Origin: Epiperipatus broadwayi
Lineage: Eukaryota; Onychophora; Udeonychophora; Euonychophora; Peripatidae
Reading direction: 5' to 3'
DNA length: 64,000 nt
Assembly (NCBI GenBank): GCA_028023455.1
Contig: JAQFVV010006215.1
Location: 1,436,580-1,500,579 of the forward strand
Part shown: positions 46,082 through 56,350 of the stretch, one piece after another
Layout of the letters: each line of letters opens with the position of its first letter
Numbering within the stretch: the stretch's first letter is position 1
Notes under the pieces: model-generated
The model's database searches: none
What the model was told of the DNA's origin: nothing
Seen by the model: only the letters and a program-made list of their open reading frames with translations
Translations under genes and position numbers: made by a program

Positions 46082-46994
46082 AACTAGCAAAATGCAGGTT
46101 TTGTGATTGGCTTATGATTGTGAAAACCTCCATTTTTGTGAAAGATTTCAATTAACATTTCCTTTTTAACACCTAGATTTATCAGGGGACAGCATTATTT
46201 CTGCAAGTTGCTAATTGCAAATTAAAAATGGTATTTTACTTTACGAGCAATGTTGTTTCTCCTCCTGCAACTATATTTATGGGAGTTCATAAACATGCGA
46301 ATGAAAATCTGATAAAATGGTGATTTCCTGAAGATGTGTGGTTTCATGTGGACAAAGTATCATCTGCATATGTGTACTTAAGGTTGCAACCTGATCAGAC
46401 TCTTGATGACATTTCTCAAGAACTGCTTGAAGACTGTGCTCAGCTAGTAAAAGCTAATAGAATAATGGGTAATAAGATGAACAATATTGATGTTGGGTAT
46501 ACAATGTGGTCCAATTTGAAAAAAATAAATAACATGGATGTGGATCAAGTAGGCTTTCATAAACAAAAAAAGGTTTGTTCAATTTTTGTGGAATCAAGAA
46601 TTAATGAAATTGTTAATCATTTAAATAAAACTAAGCAAGAAAGACAAGTTGGTTTAAAAAATGAAAGAGAAGACAAAGATAGACAAGAATGAGAAAAAAA
46701 GAAGAAATGAATAAGAGAACAAAAAGAAAAAGAGAAATAAGAAATAAAAGAGAAAAAGGAAATGGCAGCTCTTAGAAGTTATGAATCACTTATGAGAGAA
46801 GATAAAATGACTTCTAATAAGGATGATGGAAATGATTCTGATGACTTCATATAATTCTTCAGTTCATAATAGATTTTAAACTCAATAACCATGAAGACCA
46901 AGTTTAACTTTGGACAAATATTTTTCATTTTGTGTATATTTTAAATTTTTTAATAAAATTCAAAAGAGTTGCTCTTAAAAAAAACTAGCAAAAT
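46082..46994 (+). mobile_element. Retroposed mRNA insertion with TSDs and poly(A)
   Basis: A 12-bp target-site duplication, AACTAGCAAAAT, flanks the insertion at 46082-46093 and 46983-46994. Inside are a 5' untranslated segment (46094-46227), an intron-free coding sequence (46228-46854), a 3' untranslated segment with AATAAA at 46952-46957, and a short oligo(A) about 20 bp downstream (46977-46984). These are the hallmarks of LINE-mediated reverse transcription of a mature mRNA. Most LINE remains in this window are RTE-type, which use other tails, so another LINE may have supplied the enzyme. Confidence 0.9.
46228..46854 (+). pseudogene. CCDC25: Processed pseudogene of CCDC25 (NFACT-R domain protein)
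   Basis: Read in one frame from ATG 46228 to TAA 46852-46854, the sequence is 208 codons, the length I recall for human CCDC25. Matching landmarks include the start [19 protein letters not shown] (its last codons before 46357), [37 protein letters not shown], the charged coiled-coil tail and the end LRSYESLM...NDSDDFI. Four in-frame stops (46321, 46690, 46708 and 46738) disable it, yet there is no frameshift, so it is of moderate age. CCDC25 is a conserved protein with an N-terminal NFACT-R (DUF814) domain and a C-terminal coiled coil. The functional parent gene must lie elsewhere. Confidence 0.9.
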
Positions 46995-47482
46995 ACAATT
47001 ATTTTTCATAAATATTTATGTATTTTATGATTACTTTTTACATTATATTGACTAATAATGTGGCTAGATTTAGATTTTTATTTAAAATATTTAATTTTAG
47101 ATAAAGAAAAGACATCAGAAATGAATAATCAGAGATTGTAATTTCTAAGAGACAAGAAATGACCGCTGATTTCATATAATGATTACTTGAAATATAATTT
47201 TATTTTTTTTACTGCAAGCTATTTTTTATGTTTTCCTTATATTTTTCTTCAGTTATTAACATTATTTTAAATTTTTCATTACATTTAATCAATTTGAATG
47301 TAAAATAATTCAATTTTTAGAAGCTAAACTAAACCAATTCTGATTACTGTACATTAATATATTTGTGAAAGGAAATGGGCTAGATCCATATTAAATGAAT
47401 GAAATCACTCAATTTTTTACTCAAACTGGCCATTAAGAAAATTATCTAGGCAAAAGATGTAAGCCATTCAAGAGCATTGAGC
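46995..47482. other. A/T-rich spacer
   Basis: Nothing recognised. Confidence 0.4.
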
Positions 47483-47762
47483 ATGCCATTATCAGATTTT
47501 CTATGAAAAGGATGGCTAAAAAGTTGAAGAATGGAGAAGATTGAAGCCAGTCTATTAAACTTTGAAGACTTGCTATCTTAATATAAATGGAAAACTGATT
47601 ATATATGTGTGTGGAAGATAATGATCTGAACCAACTACTTAATGCTGTTTCTGCATGAAATATGAATATTGGAAATCATTTATGTTTTTCACATGTATGT
47701 GGTCATGAGTATTGTTTGTATAAGATGGAGTGGATGACTGGCTTCAAATCCTCTTTAATTAA
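47483..47762 (+). repeat. HHR-repeat family E, copy E2 (decayed core)
   Basis: Blocks in order: TTATCAGATTTTC, GATGGCTAAAAAG, GATTGAAGCC, TGCTATCTTAATATAAA, TTATATATGTGTGTG, AACCAACTA, then CATGAAATATGAATATTGG, ACATGTATGTGGTCATG and CTTCAAATCC. The first ribozyme box has become CTACTTA, so the hammerhead is not functional. It is followed directly by the hAT-terminal relic. Confidence 0.7.
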
Positions 47763-48120
47763 ATATTTAGTACTATAAATTATGTTTATTACATAATATT
47801 AGACTTTAAATTATCACTGCCACAATTAAAAATGAAAGAGATTTCATAATCGCCAGATATATAGATATATGTGTGTGTGTGCGTGTGTGTGTGTGAGTCA
47901 ATCAAGTTTAAAAATATTTAAAAATAAATTTCTGATTGATTAAAAATTCATCCCTTTTAGCAAATATATTTGTAGGCAATCCTCCAGATACATTGTAGGA
48001 GGAAGAATTGAAGAGGTATCTTTTTTTACTTTAAAAATGTATTGTCATTAGCTGACACTAGAGGGCTATTTAATTACATTTAAACAGTTGCAATGGATCT
48101 CAAAACATTATATATAAACA
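47763..48120. mobile_element. Terminal region of the hAT-like element family
   Basis: The bases at 47770-47853 match 42092-42160 (TTACATAATATTAGA-type start, AATTAAAAATGAA and TTCATAAT-GCCA blocks), and 48035-48115 match the centre and right arm of the inverted repeat at 41941-42071 (GCTGACACTAGAGGGCT). Between them are a TA/TG microsatellite (47862-47896) and spacer. There is no transposase here. Confidence 0.55.
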
Positions 48121-48182
48121 TGAATGGTTGTATGTGTCAGTTCTTTTTTTACACATTAAATTAACAAAATACAATGCATATT

Positions 48183-48952
<770 letters not shown>

Positions 48953-49712
48953 ATAATGACCAAAGAATACTTCAAGAAATTACAATTACCTAAAAAAAAA
49001 AAAACCTGTAGCAAGAATGAAAATTTTGAATTGAATAAATTAAGAGTTCTCCGTTAAAACTTATAAAAATATATATATATTTTCATGGTCTTCAACCAAC
49101 ATATTTATAATTAAATTATAATAATAATTGAGCGATTTATTGTTTTGGAGTTTATAAATGATTTGACCACCAGAAATTAGAAATCTGAGCTGCAATTTGT
49201 GAACAATAATATATTTAATCTAGTATTCTAACATTGGACCATACCATACAGAGTAATGTAAGCTATGATTAAGATATATTGTGATCATCCCAAAATATTA
49301 AAAACATATATAATTTTTTTATATTTATGTATAGGAAAGTTTTAGACTGGTTTTAAATGTATAATCAAAAAGTATAGTAAATTAAAATATCTTTCCAAAG
49401 AATTTAAGAATAAAAAGTGCTATTTACCAAATAGTTTTCAGTCACATACGTTGTAGTTTTATCCTTCAAACACGGTATGCAAAACATTTATATATACATT
49501 AAACCAACAACCGGAATAAAATCTACAATATTTAATATACCAATAAATAAAAAAATAGCTGCAGACAGCCTATGGTATGTACATCAATTTCAGAGTTTTT
49601 TTTATTTATATTACAAATTAGCTTCAGCTGAATTATACGATATTCTATTGAAAAATATAGATCACTAATAAAAATTAAACTAAATCTGTTAGATTGTGTT
49701 GTGTGTGTATAG
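48953..49712. other. A/T-rich spacer
   Basis: Nothing recognised. Confidence 0.4.
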
Positions 49713-49932
49713 GGGATTTGAACACAGACTTTTAAAGTCCCTTCAGCCATCTATTCCATCTCATACAACCAATACACATAAGCACACATATGTGAAAAAG
49801 ATAAATGATTTCCAGTATACGTATATTGAAGATTATTTGCCCTTTTCACATATGTGTGTGGTCATGTCTATTGGTTGTATAAGGTAGAGTGCATGGTTGA
49901 AGGAACCTTAAAAGTCTGTATTCAAATCCCCT
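49713..49932. repeat. HHR-repeat family E, copy E3 (inverted dimer)
   Basis: Two family E 3' sections face each other. The left arm (49713-49815) is on the minus strand, from GGGGATTTGAACACAG to AAATGATTTCCAGT. The right arm (49826-49932) is on the plus strand, from ATTGAAGATTATTT to TATTCAAATCCCC. The symmetry centre is ATACGTAT at 49817-49824, exactly the palindrome that forms ribozyme stem III in this family. The ribozyme's first box and GAAA are absent, so each arm starts at about the predicted cleavage position. Confidence 0.8.
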
Positions 49933-51033
49933 ATATTACTTCTGGACTCCAGGTATATAAAATCTACTTTTATTTAATATATATAGAGAGAGACTATTAT
50001 AGACTCATAGGTGTGCTAAAGTTCTACATAGCTGCTAATCACACTAATGTGTGTATATATATAAAGAATTATAAACACATAGAAATATCCACAATTCCGT
50101 ACAATAATTGCTTAGTAAGGACTAGAAAAGGATGGTTCTACCATTATTAGTTTAGCTAAAATTATATAAAAACGCTTATATTTAAGAAATCATGAAAAAG
50201 TACGAAGTTTAAATTAACCAAGTTATTATTAAAACAACATTTAAATCAATCTAAATATAAATTATCAAGATAAAGTAAAAAAATTGCTTATTTTAACTAT
50301 CTTGTAAATATGCATACATTTTTATAATCCAAGATTTACAGAACAATGCTCTCACTAATAATAATTGGAGAACTGTATACAGTAAATATGCTGGAAAGCA
50401 ATTATAAACATATTTATCCTCCTTCAAGAAAACTCATTTGGTGTTTCTCTCCAGAAACATCAGGCAACATAGAAGAAAGGCCATAGTGTTTCTTAGGAAT
50501 AAAAAGGTTAATAACTTCCTCGTGTTGATTAATGTATATTGATTAGCATTCTGCCTATTTTAAAATTTGTATTAGATTATATTCATAATCATCGTTATTG
50601 GAATTTATTATATGCTACTGTATGCAAATTATAGCAATTGTTTTTTTTTATTTTGTGGAGATGGAAAAGTAACTGGTTTGTAATATATACATAGCAGAAA
50701 ATTGAAAATATGTGATTGAAGAGTGAATAATATCTTCTTAACCTGATTATTATCTTCTTAACTTGATTCACTGGTAATTGTTATTAATATTTATAACTAA
50801 ATTAATCAGCATTATTTTTTGTCTTATTTTCTGTCAATTATTTTTTCCTTTATGTTTTTGTTATTTAGAGTAGTTCAGTTATCATCAGCTTCACATATCA
50901 TCGATAATCTCTCTGTACTGATTACGATAGTAGGATTTTATGTTTGTGCAGCTTTCTGTTTTTTAGTTTCATATAAAGCTATACTGACTCCATTTTTTTC
51001 TTATTTAATGTTTTATTCTTTATTTTTAATATA
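49933..51033. other. A/T-rich spacer
   Basis: No gene recognised; the block at 50430-50530 is less A/T-biased but has no open frame. Confidence 0.4.
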
Positions 51034-51400
51034 GGGTATATGAGCACAGACTTTCACACCACCCACCTCTCTCCACTCTATCTAATAACACTGATACACC
51101 TAAACACATATATGCTGAAAAGATAAATAATCACCAATATACGTATTTCATGCTAAACCAGCAATCATCAGTTGGTCCAGACTATCATCTTTACACACAT
51201 ATATAGTATAAGTGCTCAGATATATATTAAGATAGACTATCCTCATAGTTTAATGGACAGGCTTCAATCCACTCCACACTCCAACTCTTCAACTGTCTAT
51301 CCAATTGAAAATCTGATGATGGAATGCTCAAAGGCCACCCTGAGGCCGAGATTATTGTCACACCCATGTTGACCTAAGGTCAATCTGAACCCCACATGTA
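51034..51400 (-). repeat. HHR-repeat family E, copy E4
   Basis: Family blocks on the plus strand are ACCAATATACG, TATTTCATGC, ATCATCAGTTGGTCC, ATATTAAGATAG, TTTAATGGACAGG and GAAAATCTGATGATGG. About 60 bp continue past the usual end with AAGGCCACCCTGAGGCC. The ribozyme is at 51134-51175 on the minus strand. The left end resembles the B-box-like terminus of other copies but is diverged. Confidence 0.8.
51134..51175 (-). ncRNA. Hammerhead ribozyme, family E, conserved core present
   Basis: On the minus strand: CTGATGA (complement of 51165-51171), stem II TGCT/AGCA with a GGTTT loop and a T-T mismatch next to the core, GAAA (complement of 51146-51149), stem III ATA/TAT with a CG loop (ATACGTAT), and the cleavage triplet TAT-A with A at the NUH position (complement of 51138). 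Stem I starts with CCAA/TTGG and can continue beyond an internal loop with A/U-rich pairs. NUA triplets are allowed in hammerheads, although GUC is the usual one. Confidence 0.65.
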
Positions 51401-51554
51401 CAGGACATAATTTTTATAAATTAACTTTTTTTTCTTCTGAAGTTATAGTAATCATAACCATTTTTTAACAGATACTAATGATAATTTATTTTTTTAAATA
51501 TTTAAAGAATTTATAATAATATTAGCATCAACATGGGATTTGAATTTTCATCAT

Positions 51555-51842
51555 CAGATTTTCAATGATATGGATGGCTGAAAAGTTGGAGGTTGCAGTG
51601 GATTGAAGCCTGTCCATTAAAGTATGAAGATTTGCTATCTTAATATAAACTGAGCATTGATTATATATGTGTGTGAGAGATGATAGTCTGGACCAACTGA
51701 TGAGTGCTGTTTTAGCATGAAATACGAATATTGGTGATTATTAACCTTTTCTACATGTGTGTGGTCATATGTATCAGTTGTATGAGATAGTGTGGATAGT
51801 TGAAGGGTGTTTGAAAATCTGAGTTCAAATCCTCTATACTTA
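51555..51842 (+). repeat. HHR-repeat family E, copy E5
   Basis: A full-length unit in the opposite orientation to E4, starting CATCATCAGATTTTC and ending GTTCAAATCCTC. The two units lie about 155 bp apart, convergent at their upstream ends. The terminal GAGTTCAAATCC is B-box-like, which may give these repeats an RNA polymerase III-type signal. The ribozyme is at 51693-51734. Confidence 0.8.
51693..51734 (+). ncRNA. Hammerhead ribozyme, family E, near-intact
   Basis: CTGATGA at 51697-51703, stem II GTGCT/AGCAT (five pairs, one G-T) with a GTTTT loop, GAAA at 51719-51722, stem III A-T/T-A pairs (51722-51723 with 51728-51729) with one mismatch against the family palindrome, and A at the cleavage position 51730. 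Stem I CCAA (51693-51696) pairs with TTGG (51731-51734). All core residues are present. Confidence 0.65.
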
Positions 51843-52266
51843 TAAAATACATTAATGTTCTTGATACTTATATGCACTATACATCCTCATGATTGTTTTC
51901 CTTGAGTGTGTATCTGTAAATACATATATAAAACAATGAGATAAATACTGGCTCATCTACTATCTTCTATGACTTTACAAGATTTGGTACAGTGATAGTG
52001 GCAGATTATGGAATTCAACACCCATGAACTGTCACCCAGGTGTCACCGTCAGTGCTCAAATTACTTATGAACTCTCAAGAAATAAAACATTATTTTTTTT
52101 ACATTATCATTGTATTAAATATTATAATTTTATATTTAATTACATCTTTTTTTCATTGTTTTACTTTATTTAGAAGCAAAAGAATAGCCATCAGAATTCC
52201 TATATGTGTGTGTTTCAAAAATATTGATGTAACTTATTGTCATATCCTAGCCCAAATGTATAAGAA
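51843..52266. other. A/T-rich spacer
   Basis: A short frame to 52309 has a hydrophobic stretch but no recognisable domain. Confidence 0.35.
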
Positions 52267-53062
52267 ACACCTTGAGGGTGATCTAAGTAAAAATAGACTG
52301 AAACGTTGAAATTATATAAAGTAAGAACATTTTCAATCAATATAAATATGCATCAATGTAAATGCATTCCTACTAATGAATTTTTAGTTAATAAAAGAGG
52401 GTATTCAAAAATTGACTCAACCTGCATGATTTGCAAAAAAGAAGATGAAACCATGAACCATTTCAGATTCAGATGTAATCAGCTAATGCAACTTAAAAAT
52501 ACACTAATGAGTCGGATCAAGGCAAATCAATCTAAATTATTTAATTTGAAAGAATGTATCAGAAAAGGATCATACCCAGAAATTAGACTCTCATTAATTC
52601 TCGATCGTCTATTGTGGATTACTAGATGTAAGCTAGTATTTAATCATCAAAATTTTAATTCTATTAACTTCATGCAGAACAATCTAAAGAAAACAAGAAC
52701 AAGAGATAGCCTGATAACCTCAGGTTATTTTTACTATGACTTGGGACATGCTGGATTTATTCTCTCCATGGTCCAACCAATAACAGGATGCTCCGAAAAA
52801 GAGAAAACAGAACAGTAATTGACTCAAATTCGGGAAAACCAAATGAAGGAATGAGAAAACACGTTGAACAAAATATGTATCAAATAACCTTTGATGTAAG
52901 AATGTAATATTTAATAAATTATTCTGGAAACTATAAATAAGCAATAAATGATGATATTGTGCAATAAGAACAAAATTAATAAATACTAGAATAATTAATA
53001 AACACCCTGAGGATGATCTAAGTAAAAATAAGATGAAACTTAAACAATAAATAATACTGAAG
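52267..53062 (+). mobile_element. LINE-derived unit flanked by direct repeats
   Basis: A ~60-bp sequence occurs at 52267-52325 and again in the same orientation at 53001-53062. Both copies have CACC-TGAGG-TGATCTAAGTAAAAATA followed by a TGAAAC block (spans quoted in parts). The open frame 52306-52818 lies between them. The repeated segment has a hammerhead-like order (CTGAGGA, hairpin, GAAAC in the right copy) but with extra bases before the hairpin. Confidence 0.5.
52306..52818 (+). pseudogene. Non-LTR retrotransposon C-terminal zinc-knuckle region
   Basis: The 170-codon frame is uninterrupted and contains TCMICKKEDETMNHFRFRCN, a CxxC-(N)-H-(N)-C arrangement typical of the zinc-binding region that follows the reverse transcriptase in many LINEs. 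It is followed by LLWITRCKLVF, which resembles the helix with W-(x)-R after that zinc knuckle. The reverse transcriptase is absent, so this is a 5'-truncated remnant. It is not the same family as the LINE at 4190-6310, judging by the different spacing. It could be a diverged relative of RTs with a zf-RVT domain. Confidence 0.55.
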
Positions 53063-54477
53063 TAAAAAAATAATAATGTTATATAACGATAGTAAAGTTA
53101 ATAACGCTGGAATAGAAAAAAAAACCATTAAGATTTCAAATATTTAAAAAAAAAATTTAACAAGTTTAAATTTATATTTTAAAATTAAATTAAATGGCTA
53201 AGTATTTGTTAATGCTGATTCATATTACTCGTAATATATGATGTTAATGAAATGATTTCTCAAAATCGTTTATAAATAAAGAGCTATATTCATTGTGCTT
53301 TCTTAATAGATAATTCTAAAAATAAAATTAACATTTTAAATATTATAATAATTAAAATTGTACTTTTCTAACTATTTATTTTGAGATAATAAAAATTTAA
53401 TCGAATTAATCTGAATTTTAAATAGGTTATAATTGTGAAATTGAAAACAATCTAATATTTTTTTAATTCCTCCTCCAGTCAATTAATGTCTGAAAGTTGT
53501 AATTGAATTAAAAGAGTCAATCAGTTTCCATTAATGGTGAATAAATTAAGATTGGAATCTGTGACTAAGTGGCACATGGTGTTTTCAAACTCTTATTAAA
53601 TCTGGCAAGGGATCATTCTCTTGTTTAGAAGATTCCTATTCATTTTAGTAGCAATTTGCTTTTCATTCCTAACCATTTTCTAATGCATTACTTAGAATTA
53701 GTTTGATTAACCGCTCTGTCTCCACACCAGCTCCACCTTTGATAAGCTGATTAAGAGAGAAGCAATCCACTTTCCTCTTTTCTTGTTGAGTCACATGGGT
53801 GTGTCTAAACCACCCAGTCCTCCCTTCAAATTACCTATGTAATACTTCAGCTGTTAGACTGTCGCCTTGGGAAATACAACTGGACAGCCATAACAGAAAT
53901 GAAAATTAGCAAATGAAGTTGCTACTTTTTGAAAAAAAGTCATCTAAAAAGAAGAAGTAAAATATTTGAAGATAATTTTGCAGTAATCAGTTTTTTTGTA
54001 ATATTGTTTCATCTTTTGTGAAATTGAACAATAGTTCTTGTGACTTCATAAATCAAAGTATTATATAATTAAAGTGCAATGTATGTGTGTGTATATATAT
54101 GGCTACAGTAAAATATTTTATTATAAATAATAATAATAAAACAACCAATTTTTTTAAAAAAACCTAATATCAGATTTAATATTTTTTAAATTTTAAAAAA
54201 ACAAACAGATCAGATGCAATCTGGTTATTCATCAGTTTACAAAATCTTAGACCAATAAATAACTGTAATCTCTTACGGAATCGTAGGATACAAAAATTAA
54301 TAATAAATCGTGATAGACACTTTCTGGAATTGGAACTATCTATTCTAAATCACCTATTGTAAATGGAAAAAATTAATCAGGAATTATAATTCTGGAACAA
54401 ACAAATTAAAATTACGATAATAGCTTACAAACCAAAACAACTCTTTCTATTGAGAGTATAATGGAACTGTAAACATT
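53063..54477. other. Spacer with a less A/T-biased block
   Basis: At 53560-53900 base composition and complexity rise compared with the flanks and no repeat family was recognised. It holds GATAAG motifs (near 53738), CACACC and CCACCCAGTCC. There is no open frame. Possible conserved non-coding sequence or unknown repeat. The rest is A/T-rich. Confidence 0.35.
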
Positions 54478-54738
54478 AAAACAGGCAAAACTCTCCATGC
54501 AATAGTGCCACTCAGTGCCAACCAGAGTAATCAATGGATGCCAGAAGGCTTGTGCATAAAATCCCTATCTAGTGCTTACTCAACCAATATCCCCAGACTA
54601 GTTTCTGGCTTGTGGTCTTCGTCAGTGAGGAGTTTTGGCACTGAGTGGCACTACTGTATGGAGAGTTTTGCCTGTTTTAATAACAGTTATGTGCTAGCAT
54701 AAGAAATGGTGATCATGTAATGTTTAGTGGTTTAACTA
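54478..54738 (-). repeat. HHR-repeat family A, copy A6, adjoining a PLE
   Basis: Inverted arms at 54480-54522 and 54636-54680 (AACAGGCAAAACTCTCC ... AGTGCCA and its complement) enclose a ribozyme on the minus strand. After the right arm the family tail (TTATGTGCTAGCATAAG, GTGATCATG) runs on the plus strand into the PLE reverse transcriptase remnant at 54790. The position of the turn-around differs from that in A1, A3, A4 and A8. Confidence 0.85.
54584..54638 (-). ncRNA. Hammerhead ribozyme, family A, core intact
   Basis: On the minus strand: CTGACGA (complement of 54619-54625), stem II with GCC opposite a GAC-type strand (weakened, with mismatches) and a CACAA loop, GAAA (complement of 54602-54605), stem III AC/GT with a TA loop, and GTC ending at the complement of 54596. 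Stem I pairs TCCTCA with TGGGGA and, past an internal loop, CCAA with TTGG (54635-54638 and 54584-54587). The snap-back junction lies just beyond the outer CCAA, leaving the ribozyme complete. Confidence 0.65.
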
Positions 54739-54789
54739 TTAACATTCTGCATAATAACATACTTCCAATCCAACACAGAAGTCTTACAA

Positions 54790-55790
54790 CAAAATTAAGG
54801 GGTGGATATGGTCTCACTAATGTTATCTCTTATTAACAATATTGCGTGGAAGAGCTTGAAATCACAGCCATAAGCAAGCACTACTTTATAAACATTTAAA
54901 ATTTGGCTTCACTATATTGATATGATTGTTTTATGGTAACATAGTGAAACACTATTACAAAAATTCTGGCTACACATAAACAACATATCCTTTCAATTAA
55001 ATTCACAATAAAATCAAAACAAGAATATAAACTGGTATTCTTGGATGTTTTTGTTTCAATACTTCCTTGTGACAAAATCAAAATTACAGTTTACAGAAAA
55101 CCCATCTACATAGCAAAAGTCTTAGCATCCACATCCAATCCCACCCAAAACTAGAGTTAGTTATCATTACAGAACAAAGGAAAAGAAGTTTGTTCAGAAG
55201 CCAGTGGTATGAAAAAAAAAAGATCTATATAGAACAAACTTTCATAAAAATATGATCATCCCTAAGCAAATATTAAGAAAATCTTAAATACACAACAAAA
55301 ATAAATATCAAAAAATAAAACCATTATAAATACTGTAGTATATCCATACATACCAGGAATATAAGACAAACTAAAGCAAATCTGTAGTAAATATAACCAC
55401 AAAACAGCATTCCAAAACTATAATATCCTAAGAGAAAATGTAATATCTACAAAACCTATACTTAAAATACTGAAAAATAAAAACTGCATCTATGGAATAC
55501 TATATGCATGTAGGAGAATGTGTAGTGTTGTGACCAGATACCCCATTGAAAAGTGATTGAAGATGCACAAACTGATGATTATAATATATATATATACTAA
55601 TGAAAATATGTTTGATTGTGAAAATATAAAACTATTAGATACAGAGGAAAAAGTACCAAGAAGAAGTTTCAAAAAGTGGTCTACATGACTATGGCAATTA
55701 ACTCCATAAGATTAACTGGCGTGTTAATACATAATATCCGTAAGCCAGTAATTAATCTTCATCTTAAGAAAAAAGTGAAGAAATCAAGAG
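54790..55790 (+). pseudogene. Penelope-like element: reverse transcriptase and GIY-YIG endonuclease, decayed
   Basis: In order on the + strand, across shifting frames: an RT segment with VEELEITAISKHY (about 54836-54876), a degenerate catalytic box YIDM in the place of YIDD/YVDD (54913-54924), LVFLDV (55032-55049) and ITVYRKP (to 55103), a standard signature of PLE reverse transcriptases. After the RT come the linker YPYIPGI (55341-55361) and ICSKYNHKTAFQNYN, then a GIY-YIG endonuclease-like start CIYGI (55485-55499), VTRYPIEK, and ENIKLLDTEEKVPRRSFK (about 55618-55671). The N-terminal RT fingers are missing. PLEs are retroelements distinct from LINEs and LTR elements. It is clearly dead, with several frameshifts and a lost catalytic Asp. 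Confidence 0.8.
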
Positions 55791-56149
55791 GACCCTCATA
55801 AATAAGTATATAAAATTTCTGCTGGCTTTTGCCTTTAAATCAGAATAGCACAAATGGTTAGACAATTTTAAAATTCAATGCTCCAGAATCTAAAGACCCA
55901 GAATCAATTACCATGCTAATATTGCCCCTGGTCAGACCAGCAGAATCTGAAGAAGAAAGGAGAATAATATCATTAGAAACATTATGTTAAATACTAACCT
56001 ATATGTTATTACTGACAGTTGAATATATTCAGAAAGTTTAAATAAAGTTTAATTTTTTTTAAAGACATTCAGTGTGTATATATATATATATAAAGTCAAT
56101 CTATTTATAAATAATCCTTGAGATTAATTTATCTAAAGAGCATCGTCTT
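55791..56149. other. Spacer, possible tRNA-like relic
   Basis: GCACAAATGGTTAGAC at 55849-55864 resembles a tRNA A box, followed by GACCCAGAATCAATTACC at about 55895, a weak B-box-like match. Too diverged to call. Confidence 0.25.
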
Positions 56150-56350
56150 CTAACAATTAACTTTTAGATAAATGCTTTGCTTGAGTTGGTTTTTTGAATC
56201 TAATGTCCCAACTCCTCACTGAAGAGACCTATAGATTGAAACTGGTCTGGGGAAGGGAACAATCCAAGATAAAAATGATTTGAATGCCTTCTTTTGTAGT
56301 AGCATTTTAAATAATAAAAAAAAACTTATTTAGAGATAATTAGCATGCTC
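56150..56350 (+). repeat. HHR-repeat family B, copy B2
   Basis: Matches B1 (20277-20640) from TAAATGCTTTGCTTGAG through the ribozyme to the tail with TTGAATGCCTTCTTTTG, TAGTAGCATTTT and ATTAGCATGCTCTTTATTTT. The upstream module is cut off. It lies about 360 bp downstream of the PLE coding remnant and in the same orientation, where a downstream terminal repeat would be expected, although it is of family B and not A. Confidence 0.75.
56206..56258 (+). ncRNA. Hammerhead ribozyme, family B, core intact
   Basis: CTGAAGA at 56219-56225, stem II GACC/GATT (one mismatch, one G-T) with a TATA loop, GAAA at 56238-56241, stem III AC/GT with a TG loop, cleavage after C 56247. Stem I is better than in B1: 56213-56218 pairs with 56248-56253 with no mismatch (one T-G), and 56206-56209 (TCCC) pairs with 56255-56258 (GGGA). 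Stem II is weaker than in B1. Confidence 0.65.

Noticed and set aside
54505-54702. Plus-strand open frame with NQSNQWMPEG, also seen at 62296-62541 and 63115-63354
   Set aside because: The same 'protein' appears in each family A repeat because the repeat happens to be open in that frame. Orientation and mutations do not suggest coding constraint, and the DNA is explained by the ribozyme repeat.
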